NCBI RefSeq assembly: GCF_029714945.1
Contig: NZ_CP121634.1
Span: forward strand, 3,989,001-4,053,000
Source of the DNA: Bradyrhizobium sp. CIAT3101
Lineage (GTDB): Bacteria; Pseudomonadota; Alphaproteobacteria; Rhizobiales; Xanthobacteraceae
Length of the DNA: 64,000 bases
Direction: 5' to 3'
The notes under the pieces are model-generated. The model ran no database searches and was not told the DNA's origin. It saw only the letters and a program-made list of their open reading frames with translations. The position numbers and the translations under genes were made by a program. Shown piece after piece: positions 18,024 through 26,218 of this stretch. How positions within the stretch are numbered: position 1 is the first letter of the stretch; each line of letters begins with the position of its first letter.

Positions 18024-18776
18024 TCAAGCCTGCGGCACGAACCCCTCAAAAATCATCTGGTCGGCATACTGCCCGACCCGCGTCCGCTGCTCCGGGGTAC
18101 GTACGGTCCAGCCGAGCAGAGCGCAGCCGAAGACGTTGCGCGCAATCCAGGGGGCGGGCGCCGGCAGGTGGTCGACCTTGAAGGCGACGAAATGCGGCTG
18201 GGTCTGGAAGCCGTGGCGCAGGTACAGCATGCTGTCGCGCTGCGCTTGCGTCAGGTAGGCCCAGTATTCGTCCTCATAACTCCGCTGCGCGACGATGCCG
18301 CGCGGGCGGTTGGGCAGCAGCTCGCGCAGCGCCAGCACCTGGTCGGGGTCGAAGGACATCCCGACCGCTTGACCCTGATACGACGCCAGCACCTCGGCCA
18401 TCCGCTTCACCAGCTTGCGGTCGCCGTCAAAATGGCTCTTCACCTCGATCACCAGCGGCACCCGGCCGGCGACCATGGCGCAGAGGTCGCCGAGCGACAT
18501 CATCCGCTCGGCCGTATCCCTGAAGGTGATGGCCTTCAGCTCGGCCGCGGTCTTTGCGACCACCGGGCCGCTGGCCTCGGTGAGGCGGCCGAGCGCATGG
18601 TCGTGGTGCACCATGGCCTCGCCATCGGCGGAGAGCTGGATGTCGACCTCGATCGAGAAGTTGCCGGCGATCGCCGCCTGCACCGCGCCCGGCATGTTTT
18701 CCACGATGCCACGCGAAATGTCATGCAGGCCGCGATGGGCGACCGGCCGCGCTGTCAGCCAATCCGGAGCACGCAC
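18024..18776 (-). CDS. Glycerophosphodiester phosphodiesterase
   Basis: Hydrolyses glycerophosphodiesters to glycerol-3-phosphate and an alcohol. The 250-residue form starts at the GTG at 18776, ten bases after the stop of the RidA gene and behind GAGGTC; a longer frame extends into that gene and is unlikely. Motifs are HRGLHD, ENMPGA (the HR...EN pair), IEVDIQLSADGEAMVHHD (metal-binding Glu, Asp and His) and VPLVIEVKS. No signal peptide is seen, so the enzyme is cytosolic. It is probably co-transcribed with the RidA gene. Confidence 0.9.
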   Translation of the reverse strand: MRAPDWLTARPVAHRGLHDISRGIVENMPGAVQAAIAGNFSIEVDIQLSADGEAMVHHDHALGRLTEASGPVVAKTAAELKAITFRDTAERMMSLGDLCAMVAGRVPLVIEVKSHFDGDRKLVKRMAEVLASYQGQAVGMSFDPDQVLALRELLPNRPRGIVAQRSYEDEYWAYLTQAQRDSMLYLRHGFQTQPHFVAFKVDHLPAPAPWIARNVFGCALLGWTVRTPEQRTRVGQYADQMIFEGFVPQA

Positions 18777-18786
18777 GATGCTGACC

Positions 18787-19254
18787 TCAGGCGACCTCGA
18801 ACACGCCTTCGACCTCGACCGCCGCATCAGCGGGCAGCGAAGCGACGCCGACGGTGGTGCGGGCGTGGCGGCCCTTGTCACCGAAGGCCGCGACCATCAG
18901 GTCGGAGGCACCGTTGAGAACCTTCGGCCCGTCCAGGAAGTCCGGTGCCGAGTTGATGAAGCCGCCGAGGCGCACCACACGCACAACCTTGTCGAGATCG
19001 CCAAGCGCCGCCTTGACCTGTGCGAGCAGGTTGACGGCGCAGCCGCGCGCGGCCGCAGCACCTTCCTCGATCGAGACGCCCGCGCCCAGCTTGCCCTTGG
19101 CGATCAGCTTGCCGGCGGGATCGAAGCAGACCTGGCCGGAGACGAACAGCAGATTGCCGGTGCGCACGAACGGCACGTAGTTGGCGACGGGGGTGGGGGC
19201 CTCGTGCAGCTTGATGCCCTGTTCCGCCAGTTTCTGCTCGACCGTGCCCGCCAT
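18787..19254 (-). CDS. RidA-family protein
   Basis: A 155-residue protein of the Rid (YjgF/YER057c/UK114) family, subgroup with a longer N-terminus. The conserved Arg of the imine-deaminase site appears to be kept in HARTTVGVASLPADAAVEVEG. Such proteins destroy reactive enamine/imine intermediates made by PLP enzymes, in the cytosol. It overlaps no neighbour and lies ten bases before the GDPD start. A second Rid protein lies 1.2 kb away on the other strand. Confidence 0.88.
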   Translation of the reverse strand: MAGTVEQKLAEQGIKLHEAPTPVANYVPFVRTGNLLFVSGQVCFDPAGKLIAKGKLGAGVSIEEGAAAARGCAVNLLAQVKAALGDLDKVVRVVRLGGFINSAPDFLDGPKVLNGASDLMVAAFGDKGRHARTTVGVASLPADAAVEVEGVFEVA

Positions 19255-19509
19255 GTCTCGACCTCGATGTCTGAAAAATCATCCGCACCGGCACGTCTGG
19301 TGACGGCCGGGCGCGCCCTGTTTCGCCCATCATGCCGCCACATGCAAGCAAGCCGATGGGGCGGTCGGACGCCGGGGTGGATTGCATTTTCTTGTGGCAG
19401 GTCAGGAGGTTCAACGGAGAGGCGCAACTTTACGTGAAACCGCCGCAGTTGCGACGCAATGGAACGGTCATTAAAGTGTCGAATCTGCGCGTCCTCCCAA
19501 GGAACAGAC

Positions 19510-20352
19510 ATGGTGCACCTTTTCCGGACTTCACTCGGTGTGATGGCGCTCGCGGCGGCCGCGCTCAGCGCCAGCGGCGTCCATGCCGCGAACGGTCCGT
19601 TCCTCGCGCATCAGGCGCTCTACGATCTGAGCCTGGTCAAATCGCGCTCCAATTCCATCAACAGCGCGCGCGGCCGCATCCTCTACAATTTCGCCGGCAG
19701 CAGCTGCGAAGGCTACACCTCCGAATTCCGCCAGGTCTCCGAGCTCGACAGCGGCGAGGGCAAGATCACGCTCAGCGATCTTCGCTCGAATTCCTGGGAG
19801 GACGCCACAGGGAAAAGCTACCGCTTCAAGATCGAGACGCGGATGAACGAGACCGAGGCCGGCCTGGTCGACGGTTCGGCCGAGCGCGACGGCGACCACA
19901 TCAACGTCAAGCTGAAGTTGCCGGCGCCGAAGAATTTCACCCTCGACGGCAAGATCGTGTTTCCGACCGAGCAGATCCAGCACATCATTGCAGCCGCCAA
20001 GGAGGGCAAATCGCTCCTCGAGCTCTCCGTCTATGACGGCTCCGACGATGGCCAGAAGGTCTACAACACGCTGACCGTGATCGGTCAGGCGATCCCCGCC
20101 GACCGCGCCGCGTCGCCCGATCCGTCGACGTCGGACGAGCACATGAAATCGCTGAAGCGCTGGCCGGTCACCGTCAGCTATTTCGACCGCGAGGTTCAGC
20201 AGAAGGAAGGCGAGCAGACGCCGGTCTATGCGATGTCGTTCGAGCTCTACGAAAACGGCGTCTCCCGCCAGCTCGTGCTCGACTACAACGACTTCGTCAT
20301 TTCCGGTGCGATGGGCAAGTTCGACGTCAAGGACAGCAAGCCCTGCAATTGA
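19510..20352 (+). CDS. eipB: Cell envelope integrity protein EipB (DUF1849)
   Basis: Periplasmic protein of about 280 residues with signal peptide MVHLFRTSLGVMALAAAALSASGVHA. The DUF1849 features are LAHQALYDLSLVKSRSNSINSARGRILYNFAGSSCEGYTSEFRQVSEL, SNSWEDATGKSYRFKIETR, and a second cysteine four residues from the end (SKPCN). In the Brucella homologue the two cysteines form a disulphide that closes a beta-spiral barrel, and the protein protects the envelope. Both cysteines are present here. The ATG at 19510 is chosen over an upstream frame start because it gives the signal peptide. Confidence 0.87.
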   Translation: MVHLFRTSLGVMALAAAALSASGVHAANGPFLAHQALYDLSLVKSRSNSINSARGRILYNFAGSSCEGYTSEFRQVSELDSGEGKITLSDLRSNSWEDATGKSYRFKIETRMNETEAGLVDGSAERDGDHINVKLKLPAPKNFTLDGKIVFPTEQIQHIIAAAKEGKSLLELSVYDGSDDGQKVYNTLTVIGQAIPADRAASPDPSTSDEHMKSLKRWPVTVSYFDREVQQKEGEQTPVYAMSFELYENGVSRQLVLDYNDFVISGAMGKFDVKDSKPCN

Positions 20353-20423
20353 GCGCCGAGGCTAGCCCTCGACAGCGTCTCCAGCTACGCTCCCCCTAAC
20401 GACAAACTTCAGGGAGCCAGCCC

Positions 20424-20825
20424 ATGCCGAAGCTCGACCATCTCCGTCCCAGCGGCCTGCACCACAATCCCGCTTATTCCCACGTCGTCACCGCCTCCGG
20501 TGCGCGCACGATCTACATCTCCGGCCAGGTGTCGGTGGACGAGGAGGGGCGGATCGTCGGCGAGGGCGATATCGCCGCGCAGACCACGCAGGTGATGCAG
20601 AATCTCGGTCATGCATTGAAGGCGGCCGGCGCGAGCTATGCCAACATCGTGAAGATCACGACCTTCGTCGTCGGCTACAAGCCCGAGCTGCGCCCGATCA
20701 TCGGCAAGGCCCGCTCGGTCTTCTTCGAAGGCATGGAGCCGCCGGCCTCGACGCTCGTCGGCGTCTCCGCGCTTGCGGCGCCGGAGTGGCTGATCGAGAT
20801 CGAGGCGATCGCAGTCACGGATTGA
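20424..20825 (+). CDS. RidA-family protein lacking the catalytic arginine
   Basis: A 133-residue Rid-family protein: YISGQVSVDEEGRIVGEGD and VKITTFVVGYKPELRPII fit the trimeric fold. At the position where E. coli RidA has PARSCVEVA, this protein has PPASTLVGVSAL, so the catalytic arginine is replaced. It therefore may not act as an imine deaminase (Rid4-7-like subgroup). AGGGAG lies before the ATG. It is followed at 11 bases by a Nudix gene, probably in one operon. Confidence 0.87.
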   Translation: MPKLDHLRPSGLHHNPAYSHVVTASGARTIYISGQVSVDEEGRIVGEGDIAAQTTQVMQNLGHALKAAGASYANIVKITTFVVGYKPELRPIIGKARSVFFEGMEPPASTLVGVSALAAPEWLIEIEAIAVTD

Positions 20826-20836
20826 GTGGGAAGACC

Positions 20837-21247
20837 ATGATGTCGAAAGATTCGATCCGGATCGCGGCAGCGCTGATGAGCCGGAGCGATGGGCATGTCC
20901 TGCTGGTCAGGAAGCGTGCCACGGAAAGCTTCATGCAGCCGGGTGGAAAGATCGAGGCCGGTGAGCATCCGCAGGCCGCGCTCAGGCGGGAATTGTCCGA
21001 GGAGCTCGGGATCGAGGTCGATCCGAGTGAGATGACCTATGTCGGACGATATTTCGCGCCTGCCGCGCACGAGCCTGGCCGGTTGGTCGATGCGGAAATC
21101 TTTCGCATCGCCATCGCGCGGTCGGTCAATCCCGGCGCGGAGATCGAGGAAATTCTCTGGCTGGACCCCAACGCGCCTGGATCGGTCAAGCTCGCACCGC
21201 TGACACGCGACAAGCTGCTCCCGCTGTGCGCGCGGCCGGCCCCGTAG
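20837..21247 (+). CDS. Nudix hydrolase
   Basis: About 136 residues with a full Nudix box, GGKIEAGEHPQAALRRELSEELGIE. The start is the ATG at 20837 or the adjacent one at 20840. The IRIAAALMSRSDGHVLLVRKRATESFMQPGG lead-in is typical of small MutT-like proteins that clean up modified nucleotides or cofactors. The substrate is not deducible. It follows the Rid gene closely. Confidence 0.87.
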   Translation: MMSKDSIRIAAALMSRSDGHVLLVRKRATESFMQPGGKIEAGEHPQAALRRELSEELGIEVDPSEMTYVGRYFAPAAHEPGRLVDAEIFRIAIARSVNPGAEIEEILWLDPNAPGSVKLAPLTRDKLLPLCARPAP

Positions 21248-21257
21248 CCTCCGCTCC

Positions 21258-21395
21258 AGCAAAAACTGGAAAACAACCCCATGCACAGTAGAGGCGCGGT
21301 CCGGCGCGGATTTCGTGTTTGGCGAATTCTATTTGACGCGTCGGGCAAAACAGGGGCATGATGTCATGCTGGCATTTTTCCGAAAGCGGTGAGAA
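21258..21395. repeat. Possible dispersed intergenic repeat
   Basis: The non-coding stretch after the Nudix gene, with ACAACCCCATGCACAGTAG and GACGCGTCGGGCAAAACAGG, looks like a sequence block I associate with intergenic regions of Bradyrhizobium chromosomes. No second copy lies in this window, so the call rests on memory and is tentative. Confidence 0.3.
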
Positions 21396-21401
21396 CCCGG
21401 G

Positions 21402-21806
21402 CTACGAAGCGTTCCCGGATATCGCTTGCAGCATGGTTATCGCCTCGTCGGCGCGATCCACAGGCACGAAGAGATGGTCGTGATGGAACGCCGAAACCGC
21501 GTTCACGCTGATGCCGGCCTTGGCCAGGCGCGCCGTGATCGCCGCTAGAAATCCCACGGCGTCGAGTGCGGAGTGAACCGTGAGGGTGATCAGGCTGGAG
21601 GGGAATGCGTAAGGCAATCCTGCCGCTTCGGCTTCTTCACGCAGAACGACCAGCGTCGTCCCTTCCTGCTCGCGGAACGTCAGCCGCGGATTGAGTGCTG
21701 CGGGAATGGGGGCGTTCGGCGCGATCGAGCAGAATACGAATGTGCCCGGCTGCAGCTCCGGCTTCATGTTGTTCAAAAGCGCATCGAGATCGCGTTCGCC
21801 CGTCAC
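21402..21806 (-). CDS. ACT domain-containing protein
   Basis: A 134-residue protein with two ACT-like halves (DUF/ACT_7 type): GTFVFCSIAPNAPIPAALNPRLTFREQEGTTLVVLREEAE and LITLTVHSALDAVGFLAAITARLAKAGISVNAVSAFHHDHLFVPVDRADEAITML. ACT modules bind amino acids and control enzyme activity. No enzymatic domain is present, so a regulatory or amino-acid-sensing role is inferred. No operon partner is apparent. Confidence 0.85.
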   Translation of the reverse strand: MTGERDLDALLNNMKPELQPGTFVFCSIAPNAPIPAALNPRLTFREQEGTTLVVLREEAEAAGLPYAFPSSLITLTVHSALDAVGFLAAITARLAKAGISVNAVSAFHHDHLFVPVDRADEAITMLQAISGNAS

Positions 21807-22005
21807 GGTGCCGGCCTCCAGATCGGCAAGATCGTTTGAGCCGCTGCGAAGCGATTGGCGCCAGCGGCCGTTGAAGCGAGATGCAACATACCTTTGTATA
21901 TCCTCTGTAATCCTTCTGATGCGCTGATCTTACGCTGGTACAATTGAGCGACGGCGGAAGATTCTGACAATCTGAGTCCACGCGGGTCACTGCGAGGAAG
22001 CTCAA

Positions 22006-22161
22006 ATGAACGTCGTCATTCGAAAGCTCAACGGCTTGTGGCACCTCGTCGTCGGGTCCAGTCATATCCGAACCCCGTTCCTGGAAACCCAGGATCGGCA
22101 GTTGGTCGTTCAATATGCCCGGCGCGCCTATCCGGGTGCGCTGATCTTCGAACGCGACTGA
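22006..22161 (+). CDS. Small hypothetical protein, 51 residues
   Basis: Translation from the ATG at 22006 gives MNVVIRKLNGLWHLVVGSSH, a short charged middle and a tail RRAYPGALIFERD. GAGGAA lies about ten bases upstream. Third-position G/C preference suits a real gene. It converges on dinB with a gap of 16 bases. The sequence has no transmembrane helix and no recognised domain; it looks like a compact beta-rich fold. Confidence 0.6.
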   Translation: MNVVIRKLNGLWHLVVGSSHIRTPFLETQDRQLVVQYARRAYPGALIFERD

Positions 22162-22177
22162 CTTGAGCAGGAGGCCA

Positions 22178-23467
22178 TCACTCCTCGGCCTTCTCCGGCC
22201 CCTCATAGGCGATGCCGCGGATCACGGCGGCACTGCCGAACTTCTTGCGCAGGGTGTCCACGGCACGCTCGGCATGGGCGGCGCGGCGGTCGAGCATGTC
22301 GGTGTCGTCGGCGGGGGAGCCGTCGCGCAGCGCGCTGACGCCGGCGCCCATCAGGCGGAAGGCGGTGCCGTCGATCTCCTTCGCCAGCATCTCGCGGCAG
22401 ATCGAGAAGATTTTTGCGGCAAGCTGCGTCGGCGCCGCGATCGATTGCGAGCGGGTGCGCTGGCGGAAGTCCGCGGTCTTCAGCTTCAGCGTCACGGTCG
22501 AGCCGGCGAGCTCGCTGCTCTTGAGCCGCGACGACGTCTTCTCGCACAGCCGCCACAAGATCTTCTCCAGCGACGCGAAATCGCGGATGTCGGTCTCGAA
22601 CGTGGTCTCGCTCGAAATCGTCTTGGCGCCGCGATCGGCCTCGACACGGCGGTCGTCGATGCCGCGGGCGAGCCGCCACAGCCGGCGGCCGTCGCTCGGA
22701 AATTGCCGCATCAGCTCGATCTCATCGGCCTTTTGCAAATCGGCGATGATGCGGAAGCCACGTTGCAAGAGGCGCTCCTGCGTCGCAGGTCCGACGCCAA
22801 AGATGAAGCCGACCGGCCTCGAAGCCAGCATCTCGCGCGCTTCCTCCTGATCGAGCGCAGCAAAGCCGCGCGGCTTGTCGAGATCGGAGGCGATCTTGGC
22901 CAGAAACTTGTTGCAGGACAGCCCGACCGAGACGGAGATGCCGACGTCGCGCTCGACGTTGCGCGCAAAGCGCGCCAGCACCTTTGCCGGGATCATGCCG
23001 TGCACGCGCTCGGTGCCGGAGAGATCGAGAAAGGCCTCGTCGATCGAGAGCGGCTCGACCAGCGGCGTCAGCGCCTGCATGGCCTGGCGCACCTCGCGTC
23101 CGACCCGGACATATTTCGCCATGTCAGGCGGGATCACGGTCGCATGCGGGCAGGCCTCCAGCGCTTTGAACATCGGCATCGCCGAGCGCACGCCATAGGT
23201 GCGTGCGATGTAGCAGGCCGCCGACACCACGCCGCGCTTGCCGCCGCCGATGATGACGGGCTTGTCGGCGATATCAGGGTTGTCGCGCTTCTCGACCGTC
23301 GCATAGAAGGCGTCACAATCGACATGGGCGATGGTCAGGTTCGCGAGCGCGCGATGGCGGACGAGGCGAGGGGAGCCGCAGGCGGAACAGCGCCGCACGG
23401 CCACATCCAGATCGGCCAGACAATCCCGGCAGAAGCAGCGGGGCCCGGCCGGGTCGGCGGCGCTCAC
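22178..23467 (-). CDS. dinB: DNA polymerase IV with N-terminal zinc ribbon
   Basis: Y-family translesion polymerase of 429 residues, starting at a GTG that overlaps the DUF3572 stop. Before the polymerase domain are two CxxC pairs (CFCRDC, CSACGS), a zinc ribbon seen in one alphaproteobacterial DinB class. Catalytic parts: HVDCDAFYATVEKRDNP, PLSIDEAFLDL (metal-binding Asp-Glu), the HhH region VGFIFGVGPATQERL and a little-finger domain from about residue 290. The extreme C-terminus lacks a clear beta-clamp pentapeptide. It works in damage tolerance. Confidence 0.93.
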   Translation of the reverse strand: MSAADPAGPRCFCRDCLADLDVAVRRCSACGSPRLVRHRALANLTIAHVDCDAFYATVEKRDNPDIADKPVIIGGGKRGVVSAACYIARTYGVRSAMPMFKALEACPHATVIPPDMAKYVRVGREVRQAMQALTPLVEPLSIDEAFLDLSGTERVHGMIPAKVLARFARNVERDVGISVSVGLSCNKFLAKIASDLDKPRGFAALDQEEAREMLASRPVGFIFGVGPATQERLLQRGFRIIADLQKADEIELMRQFPSDGRRLWRLARGIDDRRVEADRGAKTISSETTFETDIRDFASLEKILWRLCEKTSSRLKSSELAGSTVTLKLKTADFRQRTRSQSIAAPTQLAAKIFSICREMLAKEIDGTAFRLMGAGVSALRDGSPADDTDMLDRRAAHAERAVDTLRKKFGSAAVIRGIAYEGPEKAEE

Positions 23468-23775
23468 GGCACGTCGCGCTCCCAGGTCCGGTCGCCGAGC
23501 GCATCGCCCAGCACCTGCCGCGCTGCGGCAACGTTGGTCGGGTGCAGTTCCGAAACCTTGGCAAAAGCCTTCACGGTGTCGTCATCGCGCAGCACGAAAT
23601 CGAGCACGCTGAGCAGGAAATTCGGGTTCGAGGCGGCGTTCCGGAGCGTCTCCGGGCCGACCCCTGTCTCAGCCAGGAACAGGCCCAGCCGCTCGGGCTC
23701 GCCGGCCACGAAGGAGAGCGCCTGAATCGCAACGATTTCAGCGACTTCGCGAGGGTTGTGAACAGGCTTTTTCAC
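23464..23775 (-). CDS. DUF3572 family protein
   Basis: A 103-residue protein starting at the GTG at 23775 (VKKPVHNPREVAEIVAIQALSFVAGEPERLGLFLAETGVG). A longer frame exists upstream, but its sequence is low in complexity and unlike the family. The protein is helical, with RNAASNPNFLLSVLDFVLRDDDTVKAFA typical of DUF3572. Function is unknown. The stop overlaps the dinB start by four bases, which suggests coupling; in alphaproteobacteria the gene often lies beside divK or dinB. Confidence 0.83.
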   Translation of the reverse strand: MKKPVHNPREVAEIVAIQALSFVAGEPERLGLFLAETGVGPETLRNAASNPNFLLSVLDFVLRDDDTVKAFAKVSELHPTNVAAARQVLGDALGDRTWERDVP

Positions 23776-24038
23776 GGGCCCGGTTTGCCTTTCCGTTAAC
23801 TTTCGGTGTCTACTTTGGAATATGCCCGAGTCTTGGGACTGAGTCTTCGATTGAGTCTTGGGCTTCAGTCTTGCCGCCTCAGACAAGCAACTGGAAACCA
23901 CATCGCAGAAAGTGGCCCCTCGGGTTTAACGAAACTAGAGCGAATCTGAGGCTAGTTTGAATCCAGTTTTCGAAGCGCCGGAAAGCGGTGCCTCAGGCGT
24001 CACATGCATCGGTCTTCAGGACCAAACAGGAGGGCGGG

Positions 24039-24404
24039 ATGGCTAAGACCGTCCTGATCGTGGAAGACAACGAGCTCAACATGAAGCTCTTCCGCGACCT
24101 GTTGGAGGCGCACGGCTACCAGACCTCGGGAACCAGCAACGGCTACGAGGCGCTCGACCTCGTGCGCAAGATGCGGCCCGACCTCGTGCTGATGGACATC
24201 CAATTGCCGCAGGTCTCTGGCCTGGAGGTGACGCGCTGGATCAAGGACGATCCGGAGTTGCGCGCCATCCCCGTCGTCGCGGTCACGGCCTTCGCGATGA
24301 AGGGCGACGAAGAGCGCATCCGCGAGGGCGGCTGCGAAGCCTATTTGTCCAAGCCGATCTCGGTCGGCAAATTCATTGAGACGGTCCGGCGTTTTATCGG
24401 ATAG
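24039..24404 (+). CDS. divK: Single-domain response regulator DivK
   Basis: A 121-residue receiver domain without an output module. Phosphorylation site: the Asp in [13 protein letters not shown]; acidic pocket in VEDNELN; Thr in [14 protein letters not shown]; Lys in YLSKPI. In Caulobacter and rhizobia DivK sits in the DivJ/PleC-DivL-CckA circuit that sets CtrA activity and the cell cycle. The ATG at 24039 follows AGGAGGGCGGG. pleD begins 15 bases downstream, the conserved order. Confidence 0.95.
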   Translation: MAKTVLIVEDNELNMKLFRDLLEAHGYQTSGTSNGYEALDLVRKMRPDLVLMDIQLPQVSGLEVTRWIKDDPELRAIPVVAVTAFAMKGDEERIREGGCEAYLSKPISVGKFIETVRRFIG

Positions 24405-24418
24405 GAAGTGAGTTCACA

Positions 24419-25792
24419 GTGTCCGCGCGTATCCTGGTTGTCGATGACGTTCCCGCCAACGTCAAACTGTTAGAGGCCCGTCTCTCCGCCGAATATTTCG
24501 ACGTGATGACCGCTTCGAACGGCACCGAGGCGCTGGCGCTGGCCAGCCGCGCCGAATGCGACATCATCCTGCTCGACGTGATGATGCCCGACATGGACGG
24601 CTTTGAAGTCTGCCGCCGCCTCAAGACCGATCCGGCCACGCACCACATTCCCGTCGTGATGGTCACCGCGCTCGACAGTCCGTCCGACCGCAATCGCGGA
24701 CTGGAAGCCGGCGCCGATGATTTCCTGACAAAACCCGTCTCCGACGTCGTGCTGATCGCGCGCGTGCGCTCGCTGACGCGGCTGAAGATGATGACGGACG
24801 AGCTGCGCATGCGCGCCATCACCTCGCTCGAGATCGGCATGCAGGCGCCCGAGCGCAGTGCCATCGCCGATGCGGGCAAGGGCGGCCGCATTCTGCTGGT
24901 CGACGACCGGCCGTCGTCCTACGAGCGGCTGGCGACGATCCTCGCCGCCGAGCACACCATCGACGTCGAGCCGAATCCGACCGAAGCGCTGTTCCACGCC
25001 GCCGAGGGCAATTACGATCTGCTGATCGTCTCGCTCGATTTGAACAATTTCGATGGCTTGCGGCTCTGCAGCCAGGCGCGCTCGCTGGAGCGCACGCGCC
25101 ACGTTCCGATCCTGGCGATCGCGGAAGCGGAAAACGCCACGCGGCTGCTGCGCGGCCTCGAGATCGGCGTCAACGACTACCTGCTGCGCCCGATCGACAG
25201 GACCGAGCTCCTGGCGCGCGCCCGCACCCAGATCCGCCGCCGCCGCTACACCGATCATCTGCGCGACAACGTGCAGAACTCGATCGAGATGGCGATCACC
25301 GATGCGCTCACCGGCCTGCACAATCGCCGCTACATGGAGAGCCATCTGGCAACGCTCGCCGAGCAGGCCTCGACGCGCGGCAAGCCGCTGGCGCTGATGA
25401 TTCTGGACATCGACTATTTCAAGTCGATCAACGACAATTACGGGCATGATGCCGGCGACGACGTGCTGCGCGAGTTCGCCGTGCGCGTCCGCAAGTCGAT
25501 CCGTGGCATCGATCTCGCCTGCCGCTACGGCGGCGAGGAGTTCGTGATCGTGATGCCGGAGACCGATCTGCACGTCGCCGGCATGGTCGCCGAGCGTTTG
25601 CGCCGCTCGATCGCGGGCGAGCCGTTCGCCGTCCACAAGGGCACCAAGCGCATTGAGGTCACGATCTCGATCGGGCTCACCACGCTGGAGCAGAAGGGCG
25701 AGGCGGTGGCCGACGTCCTCAAGCGCGCCGACACCGCGCTCTACCGCGCCAAGCACGACGGACGCAATCGCGTGGTGTCGCAGGCGGCGTGA
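24419..25792 (+). CDS. pleD: Diguanylate cyclase PleD (REC-REC-GGDEF)
   Basis: A 457-residue c-di-GMP synthase starting at GTG. REC1 (about 1-120) has the phospho-acceptor Asp in IILLDVMMPDMDG. REC2 (about 155-275) has Ser where the phospho-acceptor should be (LLIVSLDLNNFDG), so it is an adaptor for dimerisation, as in Caulobacter. The GGDEF domain shows DALTGLHNRRY, LDIDYFKSINDNYGHDAGD, an RGID inhibitory site five residues before the GGEEF active motif, and RADTALYRAK. Co-transcribed with divK; links cell-cycle phosphorelay to c-di-GMP. Confidence 0.95.
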   Translation: MSARILVVDDVPANVKLLEARLSAEYFDVMTASNGTEALALASRAECDIILLDVMMPDMDGFEVCRRLKTDPATHHIPVVMVTALDSPSDRNRGLEAGADDFLTKPVSDVVLIARVRSLTRLKMMTDELRMRAITSLEIGMQAPERSAIADAGKGGRILLVDDRPSSYERLATILAAEHTIDVEPNPTEALFHAAEGNYDLLIVSLDLNNFDGLRLCSQARSLERTRHVPILAIAEAENATRLLRGLEIGVNDYLLRPIDRTELLARARTQIRRRRYTDHLRDNVQNSIEMAITDALTGLHNRRYMESHLATLAEQASTRGKPLALMILDIDYFKSINDNYGHDAGDDVLREFAVRVRKSIRGIDLACRYGGEEFVIVMPETDLHVAGMVAERLRRSIAGEPFAVHKGTKRIEVTISIGLTTLEQKGEAVADVLKRADTALYRAKHDGRNRVVSQAA

Positions 25793-25813
25793 GCTAAGGG
25801 GACGTTGGTGCAC

Positions 25814-26081
25814 GCCTAACACTCAGCTGTCGTCCCGGCGAAGGCCGGGACCCATAATCACGTAGTGCAGTTATTGCGTGACTTGGTAACTCCGAGTCTT
25901 CGTCAAACTGTTGCTGCGGCGTATGGGTCCCGGCCTTCGCCGGGACGACGGCTATGATTGCGGCGTGCGCTTGCCTTTCACAGGTGCCGGCTTCGCATCA
26001 CCATCCACATCCCGCCGCATTCCGCGACAGCACCTTCGCCGCTTCCTTCGCCGCACGCGCCGCGGGGTCGTCACGGACGAA
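25814..26081. repeat. Direct repeat copy 1: inverted-repeat element plus tetR 3' end
   Basis: The 28-base arms at 25829-25856 and 25922-25949 are perfect inverted complements (right arm TATGGGTCCCGGCCTTCGCC and eight more bases). Right of them the sequence follows the 3' end of the tetR gene at 28085. The whole block recurs in the same orientation at 27927-28221. Together with the pseudogene below, it accounts for the stretch without genes from 25793 to 26218; bases 26082-26218 show nothing recognisable. Confidence 0.85.
25952..26081 (-). pseudogene. Frameshifted remnant of a tetR C-terminus
   Basis: On the minus strand this reads FVRDDPAARAAKEAAKVLSRNA, then, after a two-base deletion relative to the intact gene, DAKPAPVKGKRTPQS and a TAG stop. 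The intact tetR at 28085-28747 ends LVRDDPAMARAAKEAAKVLLRNA and DAKPVPVKGKRAPQS. There is no DNA-binding or core domain here, so it is a decayed partial copy. Confidence 0.85.
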
Positions 26082-26218
26082 ACCTAGGCGGCGAGCCCGT
26101 ATCCAGACGCGGGGCCGTGTTTGCTGCTGGCCCATCGCGACTGGCTCGCGGGGGTAGCCGGACGCCACTTCGATCGGACCGAACCGACGCAATTGACCCA
26201 GAGATGAACTTTGAAGAC

